A DNA stretch of 64,000 nucleotides from Protula sp. h YS-2021 (GCA_949752745.1 OX457026.1:24245308-24309307); one strand, 5' to 3'; numbered from the stretch's first letter, positions 36,108-44,204 are shown. Program-made: numbers and translations. The notes: generated from the sequence alone by a model not told the origin.

Positions 36108-36365
36108 ATGCGAGGCACCAAGTCCATTGAACTGACGCATCCCATGTGTGTTATGGTGATGGACATTGACATGAATGATCATGGATATGAACTGAAACTG
36201 TCTGAACACAAAGATGTTAAAATAATAAAGTTTGGTAATGGACAGTGTTATGCTAGTTTTCATAGCATTTACAAACGTGGATGTAATGTCTATGATACAT
36301 ATATTAATTTAGATTGGTATGAATGGCATGTGTTTATCGATGTATTGAATGTATTTGTAAAATAA
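36108..36365 (+). CDS. Small Polinton ORF, last of plus-strand block
   Basis: 85 residues from the first in-frame ATG after the previous stop. The frame is open upstream as far as 35967, overlapping the previous gene, so the start is uncertain. It contains SIELTHPMCVMVMDI, then YELKLSEHKDVKII and a terminal YINLDWYEWHVFIDVLNVF unit like the neighbouring ORFs. It could be the second half of a longer two-module protein split by a frameshift. Function unknown. An AATAAA hexamer follows 28 nt after the stop. Confidence 0.6.
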   Translation: MRGTKSIELTHPMCVMVMDIDMNDHGYELKLSEHKDVKIIKFGNGQCYASFHSIYKRGCNVYDTYINLDWYEWHVFIDVLNVFVK

Positions 36366-36498
36366 TTGTGAAATGTAAATAATGTATAACACAATAAAAA
36401 AAAGAATGTTGTATAAAACTGTCTTGTTTATTTACAATATTCATAATACAATTCACAATTACCAACAACTTAACTAATACAACTTAACTAATACAACA
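36366..36498. terminator. Convergent transcript ends with facing polyadenylation signals
   Basis: The plus-strand block ends at 36365 and the minus-strand block at 36499. Plus-strand AATAAA lies at 36393-36398 and minus-strand AATAAA at 36432-36427. The two transcript 3' ends therefore probably overlap by few or no bases. Confidence 0.6.
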
Positions 36499-36936
36499 TC
36501 AATAAAATAATGGTTTATACTGTCTATATACAAAATCCTTTACAACAAAATCACCATCACTTCTTCTTAATACATCAATGATTTCAAAAGGACTATGTCC
36601 TCGAGCTCTTTGAATTATATAATATATACAATAAAATCCACATGTAGAGGATATTGGTGTTTGTAATGGAACTGAATTATAAATGAAATTAAACTTTAAA
36701 AACTTATTCAAACGACTGTCTATAGGTAAAAGTCCATAAGAGTCAAAATATTCTGCAGGGTCTTCGTCATAATATACTGCCACCCAATGCTCTCCTGGCT
36801 CATCATGATCGTCTGTGTTGATGACATAGGCACCGCGTTGTAAAGATGGTAACTGGTCCATGGCAAACACACCTTGAAACAAGTCTTTTGTCGTGGCATC
36901 ATGGGATAGGATGGCTTCTATCTGCTTCGTGTTCAT
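36499..36936 (-). CDS. PRO: Adenain-like cysteine protease (maturation protease)
   Basis: This protease matures capsid and core proteins in Polintons and adenoviruses (C5/Ulp1-type fold). The 145 residues are short but carry the full catalytic set: His50 in GEHWVAVY, Asp65 in AEYFDSYG, Gln92 in VPLQTPISS and Cys99 in STCGFYC. Its ATG overlaps the stop of the capsid gene (ATGA, 36933-36936). It is the last gene of the minus-strand block. Possible substrates with GG motifs are encoded upstream (NQKGGF in the 108-aa ORF, RQVGGEL in the pX-like protein). No lesion seen. Confidence 0.92.
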   Translation of the reverse strand: MNTKQIEAILSHDATTKDLFQGVFAMDQLPSLQRGAYVINTDDHDEPGEHWVAVYYDEDPAEYFDSYGLLPIDSRLNKFLKFNFIYNSVPLQTPISSTCGFYCIYYIIQRARGHSPFEIIDVLRRSDGDFVVKDFVYRQYKPLFY

Positions 36937-38246
36937 GACTGGTAGTCGAATTGAATGCTACGATTTGCACTTATTTCAACAATGTTATCAAATTCAGCAT
37001 ACACTATAACATTGACTGTATTTTGCAAGGCACCAGCAAAATTCATTTCTAGTCTCAAATTCCCATGTTTGATAAGGGCATAATGATCAGCACCATCATA
37101 ATCAGGTGTTAAGTCAAAAGAAAACAACGAATAACCTCTAGGCCAATCTTCCCGTTTTATAATGGAACTTTTCTCGCCATCCAATCTATCAAAAGATTTG
37201 TAAAGAGTTTCAAAAGCATCAAGATATTTGCCTTCATTTATATTAAGCTTGAGAGGTTTGGATAGGACTGGTTCACCATCAGAGTAAAGCTGCATAAAGT
37301 TAAGATTAAAATGTTCAAAATTGTATGGATTTCTCAATACTGTTCCAGCAAAGGATTCATTATGAACCATTCCAATGACAATACGTTTTGGTAATTGGCC
37401 TAAAAAGATGCTATCTTTCACAAAAGATTGAAATCCAGTTGGAATAGCTAAAACTTTACATTCTTTTTTATTAACAATAAACTTAGCAGGACTTTTCATC
37501 AATGCATCTGCATGTCCCAATTGAATACCTGGACTAACCCTCACTTTGCGAATGGTTAAAAACGCTTCTCTCACTTCTACTTTAAAACCATTATTTGCAG
37601 CCATTAATACATATTCATCTTTTTGTCTATGTAAACGTAATTTCATACTAAGACCATTGGGAAGATAACGATCCTGCTCAAACAAATTATGTAAACCATT
37701 ATTTCCTGTTTCAGCTATATCACCACCTTCAATATTTACATGAAAACCTGATACATATCTTTCATGATTAGGTCTTTTCACCTCATGAGTATTCATTGAC
37801 CCGGCAGTATCTTTATAGATGAGACGCATAGAGCGCTCAGAATGGAGACTTTCTTCCGAGTCATGAATGAGATGAGATATGATGCTGGTATAACCATGGG
37901 TATTGTTACTATGTGATACCAATCGATCATTTAGAAATAATTCAATATTGGACCATAACCCATTAAACAAATCATTGATACATGACACGTTATCATCTAC
38001 ACCACACGGTGTACCATCAGCCTTTACAATGCGACATATAATATGGAGTTTACTGTTCTTTAAATCTAGATATTCTTCGGTACTCGCAGGAATGTAGAAT
38101 TCTATTGGAGCACCCTCTCTAATGGTAGTCATTGGTTGATAGTCTACATTATAACTTTTTTCTACAGCAGTTTGCGTTGGTGGTATGTGAAACCATTCTA
38201 ATGGAGAAAGACTACATTCACAAGAATGATTATGAATTAAAGACAT
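36933..38246 (-). CDS. MCP: Hexon-like major capsid protein (double jelly-roll)
   Basis: 437 residues. I recognise it as the Polinton/adintovirus hexon, often labelled F54H12.2-like in metazoan databases. Family landmarks are the N-terminal AVEKSYNVDYQPMTTI and PIEFYIPASTEEYLDL, the DDNVSCINDLFNGLWSNIEL block with NDRLVSHSNNT, the central RKVRVSPGIQLGHADAL, and the C-terminal YSLFSFDLTPDY with NLRLEMNFA. Such proteins trimerise into pseudo-hexagonal capsomers of an icosahedral shell. The frame is complete. The ATG lies 2 nt from the stop of the pX-like gene, and the protease overlaps its end, so all are probably co-expressed. Fold assignment is by family recognition, not structure. Confidence 0.9.
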   Translation of the reverse strand: MSLIHNHSCECSLSPLEWFHIPPTQTAVEKSYNVDYQPMTTIREGAPIEFYIPASTEEYLDLKNSKLHIICRIVKADGTPCGVDDNVSCINDLFNGLWSNIELFLNDRLVSHSNNTHGYTSIISHLIHDSEESLHSERSMRLIYKDTAGSMNTHEVKRPNHERYVSGFHVNIEGGDIAETGNNGLHNLFEQDRYLPNGLSMKLRLHRQKDEYVLMAANNGFKVEVREAFLTIRKVRVSPGIQLGHADALMKSPAKFIVNKKECKVLAIPTGFQSFVKDSIFLGQLPKRIVIGMVHNESFAGTVLRNPYNFEHFNLNFMQLYSDGEPVLSKPLKLNINEGKYLDAFETLYKSFDRLDGEKSSIIKREDWPRGYSLFSFDLTPDYDGADHYALIKHGNLRLEMNFAGALQNTVNVIVYAEFDNIVEISANRSIQFDYQS

Positions 38247-38248
38247 GA

Positions 38249-38605
38249 TTAAAAAATATCTTTCTTATATTTTGTTGATGTTATCCGTTTAGCTGCCTTT
38301 CGCCTTCTGACAGGTTTTGCTGGTTTCGCTCTCTTTTGTCCTCCTAACTCATCACCAAACATACGTTGTGCTACTCGACCTGTAACATCTTTCGCGACAT
38401 CTTTTGCAGCCTTTTTAAGATGTGGTGCAACGATTTTAGCCCCTGCCTTAAGCAGTGGAATAGCTTTTCGAGCCAATGATCCCAGTATTGAACCAATACC
38501 ATCTCCATATTGTATTCGCACTCCTTTAAATCCTGGTAATTCTCCACCCACTTGACGAAGAAAATGGTTGCGATATATAGATGGATTGTGTGTGTATGCT
38601 TTCAT
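38249..38605 (-). CDS. pX/pVI-like basic minor core protein
   Basis: 118 residues with the layout of Polinton pX-type minor proteins. It has a short N-terminal segment with a GG (RQVGGELPG, a possible protease site), a glycine-rich hydrophobic/amphipathic stretch (YGDGIGSILGSLARKAIPLL), a lysine-punctuated helix, and a strongly basic tail (KPVRRRKAAKR) suited to DNA binding and nuclear entry. Proteins of this type combine membrane activity and genome condensation in adenovirus-like particles; here that is inference. Its ATG overlaps the penton stop as ATGA. No lesion. Confidence 0.75.
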   Translation of the reverse strand: MKAYTHNPSIYRNHFLRQVGGELPGFKGVRIQYGDGIGSILGSLARKAIPLLKAGAKIVAPHLKKAAKDVAKDVTGRVAQRMFGDELGGQKRAKPAKPVRRRKAAKRITSTKYKKDIF

Positions 38606-39366
38606 AATGCTTTTGGTCGAAAATGAAGTTTACAGATCACCTTTCCAGTTTGAAATGGAACATTATGGCCTGTGTCGTCCTTGATATTCATTTCTATCAC
38701 GTCAAATTTGGATGTGTTTACAGGAACATAATGCGGTTCTCCATAAGTTTTCATGATAATGTCTCCATCATGTCCTTGTATTCCAACAGAACGTAGCAAA
38801 GGAACATAATAATCACCAAAAACTTGTGGCTCACAAATACTACAGTACACATAAAGTGTATAAAATCCCTGTTTCACATCAGCTTTATGTTCAGCTGTGC
38901 ACGTTTCAGTATACCATTGATCTGGGATAAATCCTAAAATCTCAGCTAATCCAGTGGAGAATGACACTTCAAAGCCGTAATTTAGAAATAGAAAAACACG
39001 TCGTCTAATTTTATCATACTTTATCTGAATAGCTTCTTTAAGGTCATCTTTCATAGAATTAGTTGCTTCTTTATTGACTGCCTGACATATCTCTTGTATG
39101 GATCTGTAGTAACCATAAGGAATATTGATTGTGTCAAGAACAATATCATTCAGTGGTTGTTGTCGATACTGAATAGAATAGTCCATTCCATGTCTCATGG
39201 TTGTCCATGTATGTGGATATTGAATTTCAGCTAAAGCCACTTCCTATTTTCCGTTCAGATAGATGGTTCGAGGCATACGAATTTGATAATTCGAAGTCTT
39301 GTTGTTGGGATAATAGTTCATGCTAGCATTGCTGGGTAAAGTAATGTAAAAACTTGTTGACTCCAT
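38602..39366 (-). pseudogene. Penton (minor capsid, single jelly-roll) with in-frame TAG
   Basis: The penton forms the icosahedral vertices in Polinton particles. The natural ATG is at 39366 and the frame runs to the stop at 38602-38604, about 254 codons, but codon 41 is TAG (39244-39246 on the plus strand read as CTA). The residues around it (LNGK before, EVALAEIQYP after) are the most conserved patch of the family, where a tryptophan codon TGG is usual, so a single G-to-A change explains the stop. The remaining frame (38602-39240) contains LGFIPDQWY and the C-terminal VICKLHFRPKAL and is otherwise open. No good ATG follows the stop closely, so the product is probably lost unless TAG is read through. 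Confidence 0.88.
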
Positions 39367-39407
39367 GACAGCTAAATCGTTTATGTGATGTAGATAGACT
39401 AGATGTG

Positions 39408-39413
39408 TATATA
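39408..39413 (-). promoter_or_regulatory. Candidate TATA element upstream of penton
   Basis: TATATA lies 42 nt upstream of the penton ATG, in the only gap (54 bp) within this stretch of the gene array. It could start a separate late transcript for penton, pX, capsid and protease. Weak evidence. Confidence 0.35.
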
Positions 39414-39420
39414 CATTACT

Positions 39421-39630
39421 TCATGTTTGACACTCTTCATCTTCACTTTCTACTTTGTTGTCTACATTGTCGTCTAAATTGCTATCTACATGATCTACAT
39501 TGGTATCTACTACTTCTCCCTGACAACAAGCACTAACACACCTAATTTTTACAGGAATAGTATTTTTATTTCCATTTTCTTTACAACAACAACACCATAA
39601 CTCTTTAATCCATGTTAAAAAGTTTCCCAT
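39421..39630 (-). CDS. Small probable myristoylated/palmitoylated acidic protein
   Basis: 69 residues. The start MGNFLT fits the N-myristoylation pattern (Gly2 after Met, small residue at position 6) and is followed by WIKELWCCCCKEN. The four consecutive cysteines next to the lipid site suggest palmitoylation or tight membrane attachment. The rest is acidic (DNVDNKVESEDEECQT). The start is well supported because any upstream extension would lie wholly in the preceding gene; the two overlap by 16 nt in different frames. I know no named homologue. A role in membrane-associated assembly or entry is a guess. Confidence 0.65.
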   Translation of the reverse strand: MGNFLTWIKELWCCCCKENGNKNTIPVKIRCVSACCQGEVVDTNVDHVDSNLDDNVDNKVESEDEECQT

Positions 39631-40205
39631 CCTTCTGGAAACAACCTTTGTTGACGTTGTTGTATCTCTTTTGTAATATCTTCACGAGTTGTCTTTTTAC
39701 CAAAAACAGTTTTTGGAATATTAGCATCTACAATTTCCTCAATAAACTGCTTCCAACCATGCGGTGGTTCTCGTTGTTCTTTTCTTCTTGTAGCAACCAA
39801 TGCTTCTTTCAACAAATCAATAATGTTGGAATTTGTAATGACAGTACCCGTTTTTAAAACAAGTTCATTTTTATCTGTCCATCTCGTACCATATATCTTA
39901 AGTTCTGCTAGAAGTTGTGTTAGTTTTACATGATAAATAGGTTGAAAATGGCTTAGAAACTGTTGGGACTTTTCTGATTTTTCTGCTTTGGATGATGTAA
40001 CAGACTTTTGTCGCTGTTGTTGCGACTGAATTGTTCGTAAATGACGGCCAAGAACTTGAGACATTTCTATTGCCTTTTCACGAGTTCTTTTCCCACGTAA
40101 AAGTTTATTCACTTTCGTTTTGATTTCACTATTTTTTCCCTTCTTTTCTAACAACATTTTATATTCATATTCAGGAATGAGGACCATTTTCATAGTATGT
40201 TTCAT
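39615..40205 (-). CDS. 196-aa conserved-type Polinton structural/accessory protein
   Basis: Starts MKMVLIPEYEYKMLLEK after an MKHT leader, a pattern I associate with a widespread but functionally undefined Polinton protein. Residues 30-85 are lysine/arginine/glutamine-rich and probably coiled or extended (LRTIQSQQQRQKS). The C-terminal half contains LLAELKIYGTRWTDKNELVL, IIDLLKEALV and a terminal LFPEGWETF. No catalytic motif visible. Its ATG overlaps the preceding stop as ATGA, and its end overlaps the myristoylated ORF. Intact. Confidence 0.75.
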   Translation of the reverse strand: MKHTMKMVLIPEYEYKMLLEKKGKNSEIKTKVNKLLRGKRTREKAIEMSQVLGRHLRTIQSQQQRQKSVTSSKAEKSEKSQQFLSHFQPIYHVKLTQLLAELKIYGTRWTDKNELVLKTGTVITNSNIIDLLKEALVATRRKEQREPPHGWKQFIEEIVDANIPKTVFGKKTTREDITKEIQQRQQRLFPEGWETF

Positions 40206-40528
40206 TTTAACAGCAACTGAGCTAACAAGGGCAATGCAAATTTAGCAATAGCTCCAATGAATCCTCCTTTCTGATTAACCAACTTCTTTTTTCTTCGAAG
40301 TGATATCTTCTTATCTGCTAGTGTGCGTAGGGTATGACGTTCACGTTTGAATACCTTATACCTTTTTGAGCTTAAGGGTAAATGTCCTCGCAATATATTC
40401 AAACAAATTTCAAACAAGCTAGTTAATTCTTCCTTAGTAGCTTGTTGTAGCAAGGTTTTACGTCGTTTAGGCCCGCTGCGTGCGAGCAAGTGAAGAAATG
40501 GTTGATTCGCTTGAATACGTTTAGACAT
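40202..40528 (-). CDS. 108-aa ORF with C-terminal GGF and amphipathic helix
   Basis: A family recurrently found between ATPase and capsid genes in metazoan Polintons, without a named function. The N-terminal two-thirds is basic and helical (QATKEELTSLFEICLNILRG, then KRYKVFKRERHTLRTLADKK). It ends with NQKGGFIGAIAKFALPLLAQ, a GG dipeptide resembling an adenain cleavage site followed by a hydrophobic/amphipathic helix. Release of that peptide by the protease would give a membrane-active piece comparable in idea to adenovirus pVI; this is inference. Its start overlaps the ATPase stop by 8 nt. Confidence 0.75.
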   Translation of the reverse strand: MSKRIQANQPFLHLLARSGPKRRKTLLQQATKEELTSLFEICLNILRGHLPLSSKRYKVFKRERHTLRTLADKKISLRRKKKLVNQKGGFIGAIAKFALPLLAQLLLK

Positions 40529-41180
40529 CTTGGCTGCGAATGGTCAAGTGACTTGGTTCTTGTTCATACGCCACCTTATCAACATATACGTAATGTGTAT
40601 CTTTTGGTAAAATGCCTGTACGAATACGTAGTTGATCATTTGTCTTCGGCTTCAAATCAATGAATAAATAGCCATGAGGTTTGCTCGTAGCATCTTGATA
40701 GGCTTCTATGAGAAATTGAGATTTTCCAGGATACATTTGTCGCGCTAATGTACTTATTTGTTGACTGTCTCTAGGATTTTTAAACAGAATGATGTAATGC
40801 GTATTCAAACTAATATTTCGCATTTCTCTACCATGATGAAACAAATTATGTACAATAAAAATAATGCTAAGATTTTGATGACTTCTACCAACACTAAAGA
40901 GACGTGTCATACGCTCATCACTATGACATTTAGTCATTAAGTCATCAATGATGAGTAAGTTTGGCTTTTTCGGGTTAAAGCGCTCTTCAATGTCATCTGG
41001 AATGCCTTGGTAAAATTCCACACCTTTCATTCCCTTGTACAAAGGCTGATCTGCTGCATAGAGCCATAAAATGGTTTTTGGAGAGGGTTTAATTAACTTT
41101 TGTTCTAGAATTTCTCTAACTAGAGAAGTTTTACCACTGCCTGTAGGTCCAGAGACCAAACATGTGAATGGATGCTTCAT
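40521..41180 (-). CDS. ATP: FtsK/HerA-type genome-packaging ATPase
   Basis: The motor thought to pump the element's DNA into capsids. From the ATG at 41180 the protein has 219 residues with Walker A GPTGSGKT at 11-18 and Walker B NLLIIDDLM near 90. After it come QNLSIIFIVHNLFHHGREMR, which holds the sensor-like region, and ILFKNPRDSQQIS, all standard for Polinton A32-like ATPases. An upstream TTG in frame at 41207 lies inside the integrase gene and is not needed. The ATG overlaps the integrase stop as ATGA (41177-41180). No lesion. Confidence 0.95.
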   Translation of the reverse strand: MKHPFTCLVSGPTGSGKTSLVREILEQKLIKPSPKTILWLYAADQPLYKGMKGVEFYQGIPDDIEERFNPKKPNLLIIDDLMTKCHSDERMTRLFSVGRSHQNLSIIFIVHNLFHHGREMRNISLNTHYIILFKNPRDSQQISTLARQMYPGKSQFLIEAYQDATSKPHGYLFIDLKPKTNDQLRIRTGILPKDTHYVYVDKVAYEQEPSHLTIRSQDV

Positions 41181-42276
41181 TTTCGAATATCTGTTTCTTT
41201 CACCCAACTGTTAAACTTCTTTGGCCAACCTAACCACTTCACAAATAATTCTTTAACACCTCGTCTTTTTCGTGTTTTCAAAACCTTTTCAATTCTGTAG
41301 ACTGATTCAATATCTTTTGTCACTTTCTGTAGTTCTTCTTCATAGAAATGTCCATCAATATCTTCATCCAAAAAGTCTTTCACACGATACAAGTGTACTC
41401 CTTGCTTCTTACAACGATGTGTGATAATGAACACTTCTTGCGTCCACTTTATATGATAATCTCGTTGAAATACATATTTTATGTGAGAAATGCGAACCTG
41501 ATCACCAATTTTAAATTTGTAGGGTTTTTTCTTCTTCGGTTTTAATTTCAATTTGTCTACATACATATATTTCCACACTTTCGATTCTATGTCTTTACGA
41601 ATGTCTGCAGGAGCATACTTATTAGGGAGGGAGCCATGTGGTCTATGGTTGTAATTATACACTAAGTCTGGAAGGATGTCCATATATCGATACGTTTGAT
41701 TATGTAGGAAATATCGATACATCATTCCCTTTAGAGTACGAATGACTCTCTCAGCATAGTTGGCTTTGGTTTCATTCTTTGTCGTATAGGCATGTATTCC
41801 CTCCTTCTTCATAAAAGCTTTTACCCATCTGTTTTTAAATTCAGTTCCCTTATCCGACCTTAGAGTTCGTGGTCTTCGTTGTGTTTCATGAAAAATCTTT
41901 TGAAAGGCTTCTATAACGCTGGTATGTGATTTGTTAGGTATTGGCTGCACCCATAAATATTTGGAAAACACATCAATGACAACCAACAAAAAGTGGGTGT
42001 CATCATTATAGGAAGCTATGTTTCCCATGTCAGCTAAATCAATATCCCACATGTCATCAATTCCACGCGTAATGACACGTTGCCTTTTAAACCTGTATTT
42101 TACAGGTTGTAGTAAACTGAAGGCATCTTGATCCTGTAACCATTTCTTCACTTGCGAATGAGTGACTGGTTGATCATGTTTTTTAATATATGATAAAGTT
42201 TGTAAGGACCAGCAAATGCCCCGGGTTGACCAGGTTTAAAGTAAATATTGGTTAAGTAGTCTTTCCACGTCGACAT
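41177..42276 (-). pseudogene. INT: Retroviral-type (RVE) integrase with chromodomain, frameshifted
   Basis: Inserts the element into host DNA. The N-terminus starts at the ATG at 42276 (MSTWKDYLTNIYF) and the frame stops at a TGA near 42148, after a run of six T on the plus strand (42179-42184, A6 on the coding strand). The rest of the protein lies in the adjacent frame from about 42180 to 41177, so one A has been lost from the run relative to the working gene. The long frame carries the DDE core: WDIDLAD, LRSDKGTEF about 62 residues later, and ANYAERVIRTLK about 34 after that. A linker follows, then a C-terminal chromodomain (VYRIEKVL, FVKWLGWPKKFNSWV). The cause is a homopolymer slip or a sequencing error. 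Confidence 0.9.
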
Positions 42277-42356
42277 GTTAACACTAAATGATTAACACTT
42301 GTCAACATATCTTGTATTTTATTTTATCAACACATCTTGCATTTTATCAACATATC

Positions 42357-42689
42357 TTACAAATCAAGTATTGATACAATGGTGTGAATAATTGGAGTCC
42401 ATTGATCTTCAATGAACATTAACCAACTACTTAATTCATCAAATGTGATAGCATCTACACCATATTTTTCACAACGTTGATTTGCATTATCTAACACTTT
42501 ATCTAAATGAATGTAATATTTAGCTTCATTCCAATATGTATAGACACATGCAGAATGACAAGTATGTTCTGAACACTCTTCATTTTGACAAGCAGGACAT
42601 ACTAAACATGCAAACTTTTTTACAGCTAATAACATTTCTTCACAATATGTCTTTTGCACAATATATTGTCTCAATGTAATGTCTGTCAT
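42357..42689 (-). CDS. Cys-rich small Polinton ORF
   Basis: 110 residues; the ATG at 42689 overlaps the previous stop by 1 nt (TAATG). A cysteine/histidine cluster CLVCPACQNEECSEHTCHSAC at residues 36-56 suggests zinc binding. The remainder is helical and tryptophan-bearing (YWNEAKYYIHLD, ELSSWLMFIEDQW). I do not recognise the family. Its 3' end is 80 nt before the integrase ATG. Confidence 0.65.
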   Translation of the reverse strand: MTDITLRQYIVQKTYCEEMLLAVKKFACLVCPACQNEECSEHTCHSACVYTYWNEAKYYIHLDKVLDNANQRCEKYGVDAITFDELSSWLMFIEDQWTPIIHTIVSILDL

Positions 42690-42976
42690 TATACTGCAAT
42701 GTAGATTAACCACTCTCTCACTTCATCAAACAGTCTTGGATCAAATCGAGCGAAGTGATATGCTGCTTCCACATCAAACTCCTCAGCTCCGTCAATGTTT
42801 GAAAGCACACACTCTTTGATGAAATCCTCACGTAATTTCGGTACGTTCAGCGTGGAATGAGCAAGTTCCCAATAGATGTCAAAGTGTTCCAGTTGTTGTT
42901 GAATAGATCCAAAACGCGCCAGTTCACTTATCATGTAGTCCACATACGTCTCCTTGAAAAACGTTTCTACATCCAT
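42689..42976 (-). CDS. Small Polinton ORF, paralogue of the degenerate ORF at 43735-44118
   Basis: 95 residues, acidic and helical, beginning MDVETFFKETYVDYMISEL. It resembles the ORF at 43735-44118 along its length: the same MD..FK..YVDY start, and EDFIKECVLS...FDVEAAYHFA matching DEFIHSFLQE...YDIDSAFIRA. The two are probably tandem paralogues separated by the 206-aa ORF. No domain name known. Confidence 0.65.
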   Translation of the reverse strand: MDVETFFKETYVDYMISELARFGSIQQQLEHFDIYWELAHSTLNVPKLREDFIKECVLSNIDGAEEFDVEAAYHFARFDPRLFDEVREWLIYIAV

Positions 42977-43040
42977 CTTTTACATATCCATATGACACGT
43001 CTACACACTTTGACGACTGGCAAGCAAATGACTTGTAGTC

Positions 43041-43661
43041 TTACTCGGCAGATACTGTTAGTGAGCCGCACTTGTTGCAGAAGTTGTCAGGTTCACACAA
43101 CTTGCAATTGTACTTATGGCAGTGACAATCATAATCCTCAGCATATCCGTAAGCACCACAATATTCACAGGTAAGTCCAAGTTGATTTTGCACATCCATA
43201 TTCTCCAATCGAACTTCAGACAGTCTTTTCTTGGAAAGCTTTGACACTTTCATTCGATTGTCCTTTTGCAGCTTAACAGGAGTTTTCTTCCCATGACATT
43301 CCGTACATGGCAGTAAGGTTGAGGTTATGCTATGGATTTCCTGAAGCAATGTCCCCCATTCACCATCATTCATGTTGATGTAACGCGTATATTCTTTCCC
43401 TTCAAACAGTGATGTTTGCACAAAACTCACATAGCGCATATCCAAGTATGAAATGACTTCAAGCCACTTCGTTTGCGTTAAGTACAGTTTGAAGCCAATG
43501 TTGCGTAATCTTGTCAAGTTCTGACACACAATCTTCCACAAGGATGGTGATAAAGCAAGCCATCTCTCTCCACGTTTGATTCGAAGAAATAGCCCAAATT
43601 CTCCATGCTCCACAGTAATGGTTAAGTTTGCACTAATTTTAAAGTTGCTTGTCTTCTCCAT
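43041..43661 (-). CDS. 206-aa ORF: two PC4-like modules plus zinc-binding tail
   Basis: The N-terminal half (about 1-112) can be read as two related units. The first is FKISANLTITVEHGEFGLFL ending in LALSPSLWKIVCQNL. The second is GFKLYLTQTKWLEVI, then FEGKEYTRYINMNDGEW and LLQEI. Each ends in the strand plus W-containing helix seen in the PC4-like gene and in the small plus-strand ORFs. The C-terminal 90 residues hold many cysteines: CTEC, CEYC, CHCHKYNCKLC and CNKC, consistent with two or three zinc sites. This suggests a nucleic-acid-binding regulator; that is inference. A diverged copy of the second unit lies at 63796-64000. Intact. Confidence 0.7.
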   Translation of the reverse strand: MEKTSNFKISANLTITVEHGEFGLFLRIKRGERWLALSPSLWKIVCQNLTRLRNIGFKLYLTQTKWLEVISYLDMRYVSFVQTSLFEGKEYTRYINMNDGEWGTLLQEIHSITSTLLPCTECHGKKTPVKLQKDNRMKVSKLSKKRLSEVRLENMDVQNQLGLTCEYCGAYGYAEDYDCHCHKYNCKLCEPDNFCNKCGSLTVSAE

Positions 43662-43734
43662 GGCTGCGCGTTGAATGATGACTTCACTTCACCCTTCTCC
43701 TTTTATGCCATTAGAAATTGCAGAGTCAGCTTTT

Positions 43735-44118
43735 TTATAGTTCTTCAAACATTTTACAAAGCTTTGAATTCACTTCAACTCGTTCATTGTTGAATCGAAC
43801 AAGTTCTGATGCATTCGTCGTCAATGGAACGCCATCATCATAATGTATAATAATTCTAGCAGCTACAACTAGCATGAGTTCAGCTGCCCAAGTTGTCTTC
43901 GCGCGGATAAATGCTGAATCAATGTCGTAAGTTGATGGTAAAAGTAGTTCTTCACATTCCTGTAGAAATGAGTGGATGAATTCATCTCTTGGAATTATCT
44001 TTCCAACAGCTTCCCAATGCTTATGCAAATTCTACACTTGTAAAATCCAATTAGATTCAAAAGCAGGAAGCTTTGAAAACACATAGTCAACATAGTTCAC
44101 TTTGAAGACGTCATCCAT
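43735..44118 (-). pseudogene. Degenerate paralogue of the 42689-42976 ORF with in-frame TAG
   Basis: From the ATG at 44118 (MDDVFKVNYVDYVFSKL) the frame is open for 28 codons, then TAG at 44032-44034, then open again for about 98 codons to the stop at 43735. Sequence similarity to the 42689-42976 ORF spans both sides of the TAG, showing it interrupts one original gene. The downstream part could restart only at a non-ATG codon. This is the first gene of the minus-strand block, next to the right terminal repeat. Confidence 0.7.
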
Positions 44119-44204
44119 GGTCTCTACACATCGGTGAAGAAGTAATGGGAAACCATTGAAATATGACTTATTAAATATTATCATAATAATAATAAAAAAA
44201 AAAA

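Noticed and set aside
41181..41207. TTG start for the packaging ATPase
   Set aside because: It lies inside the integrase gene; the ATG at 41180 overlapping the integrase stop is the natural start.
39244..44034. Reassignment or suppression of TAG in the element
   Set aside because: Only two in-frame TAGs are seen, and they sit in genes beside a frameshifted integrase, while PolB, capsid, ATPase and protease contain none; ordinary decay is simpler.
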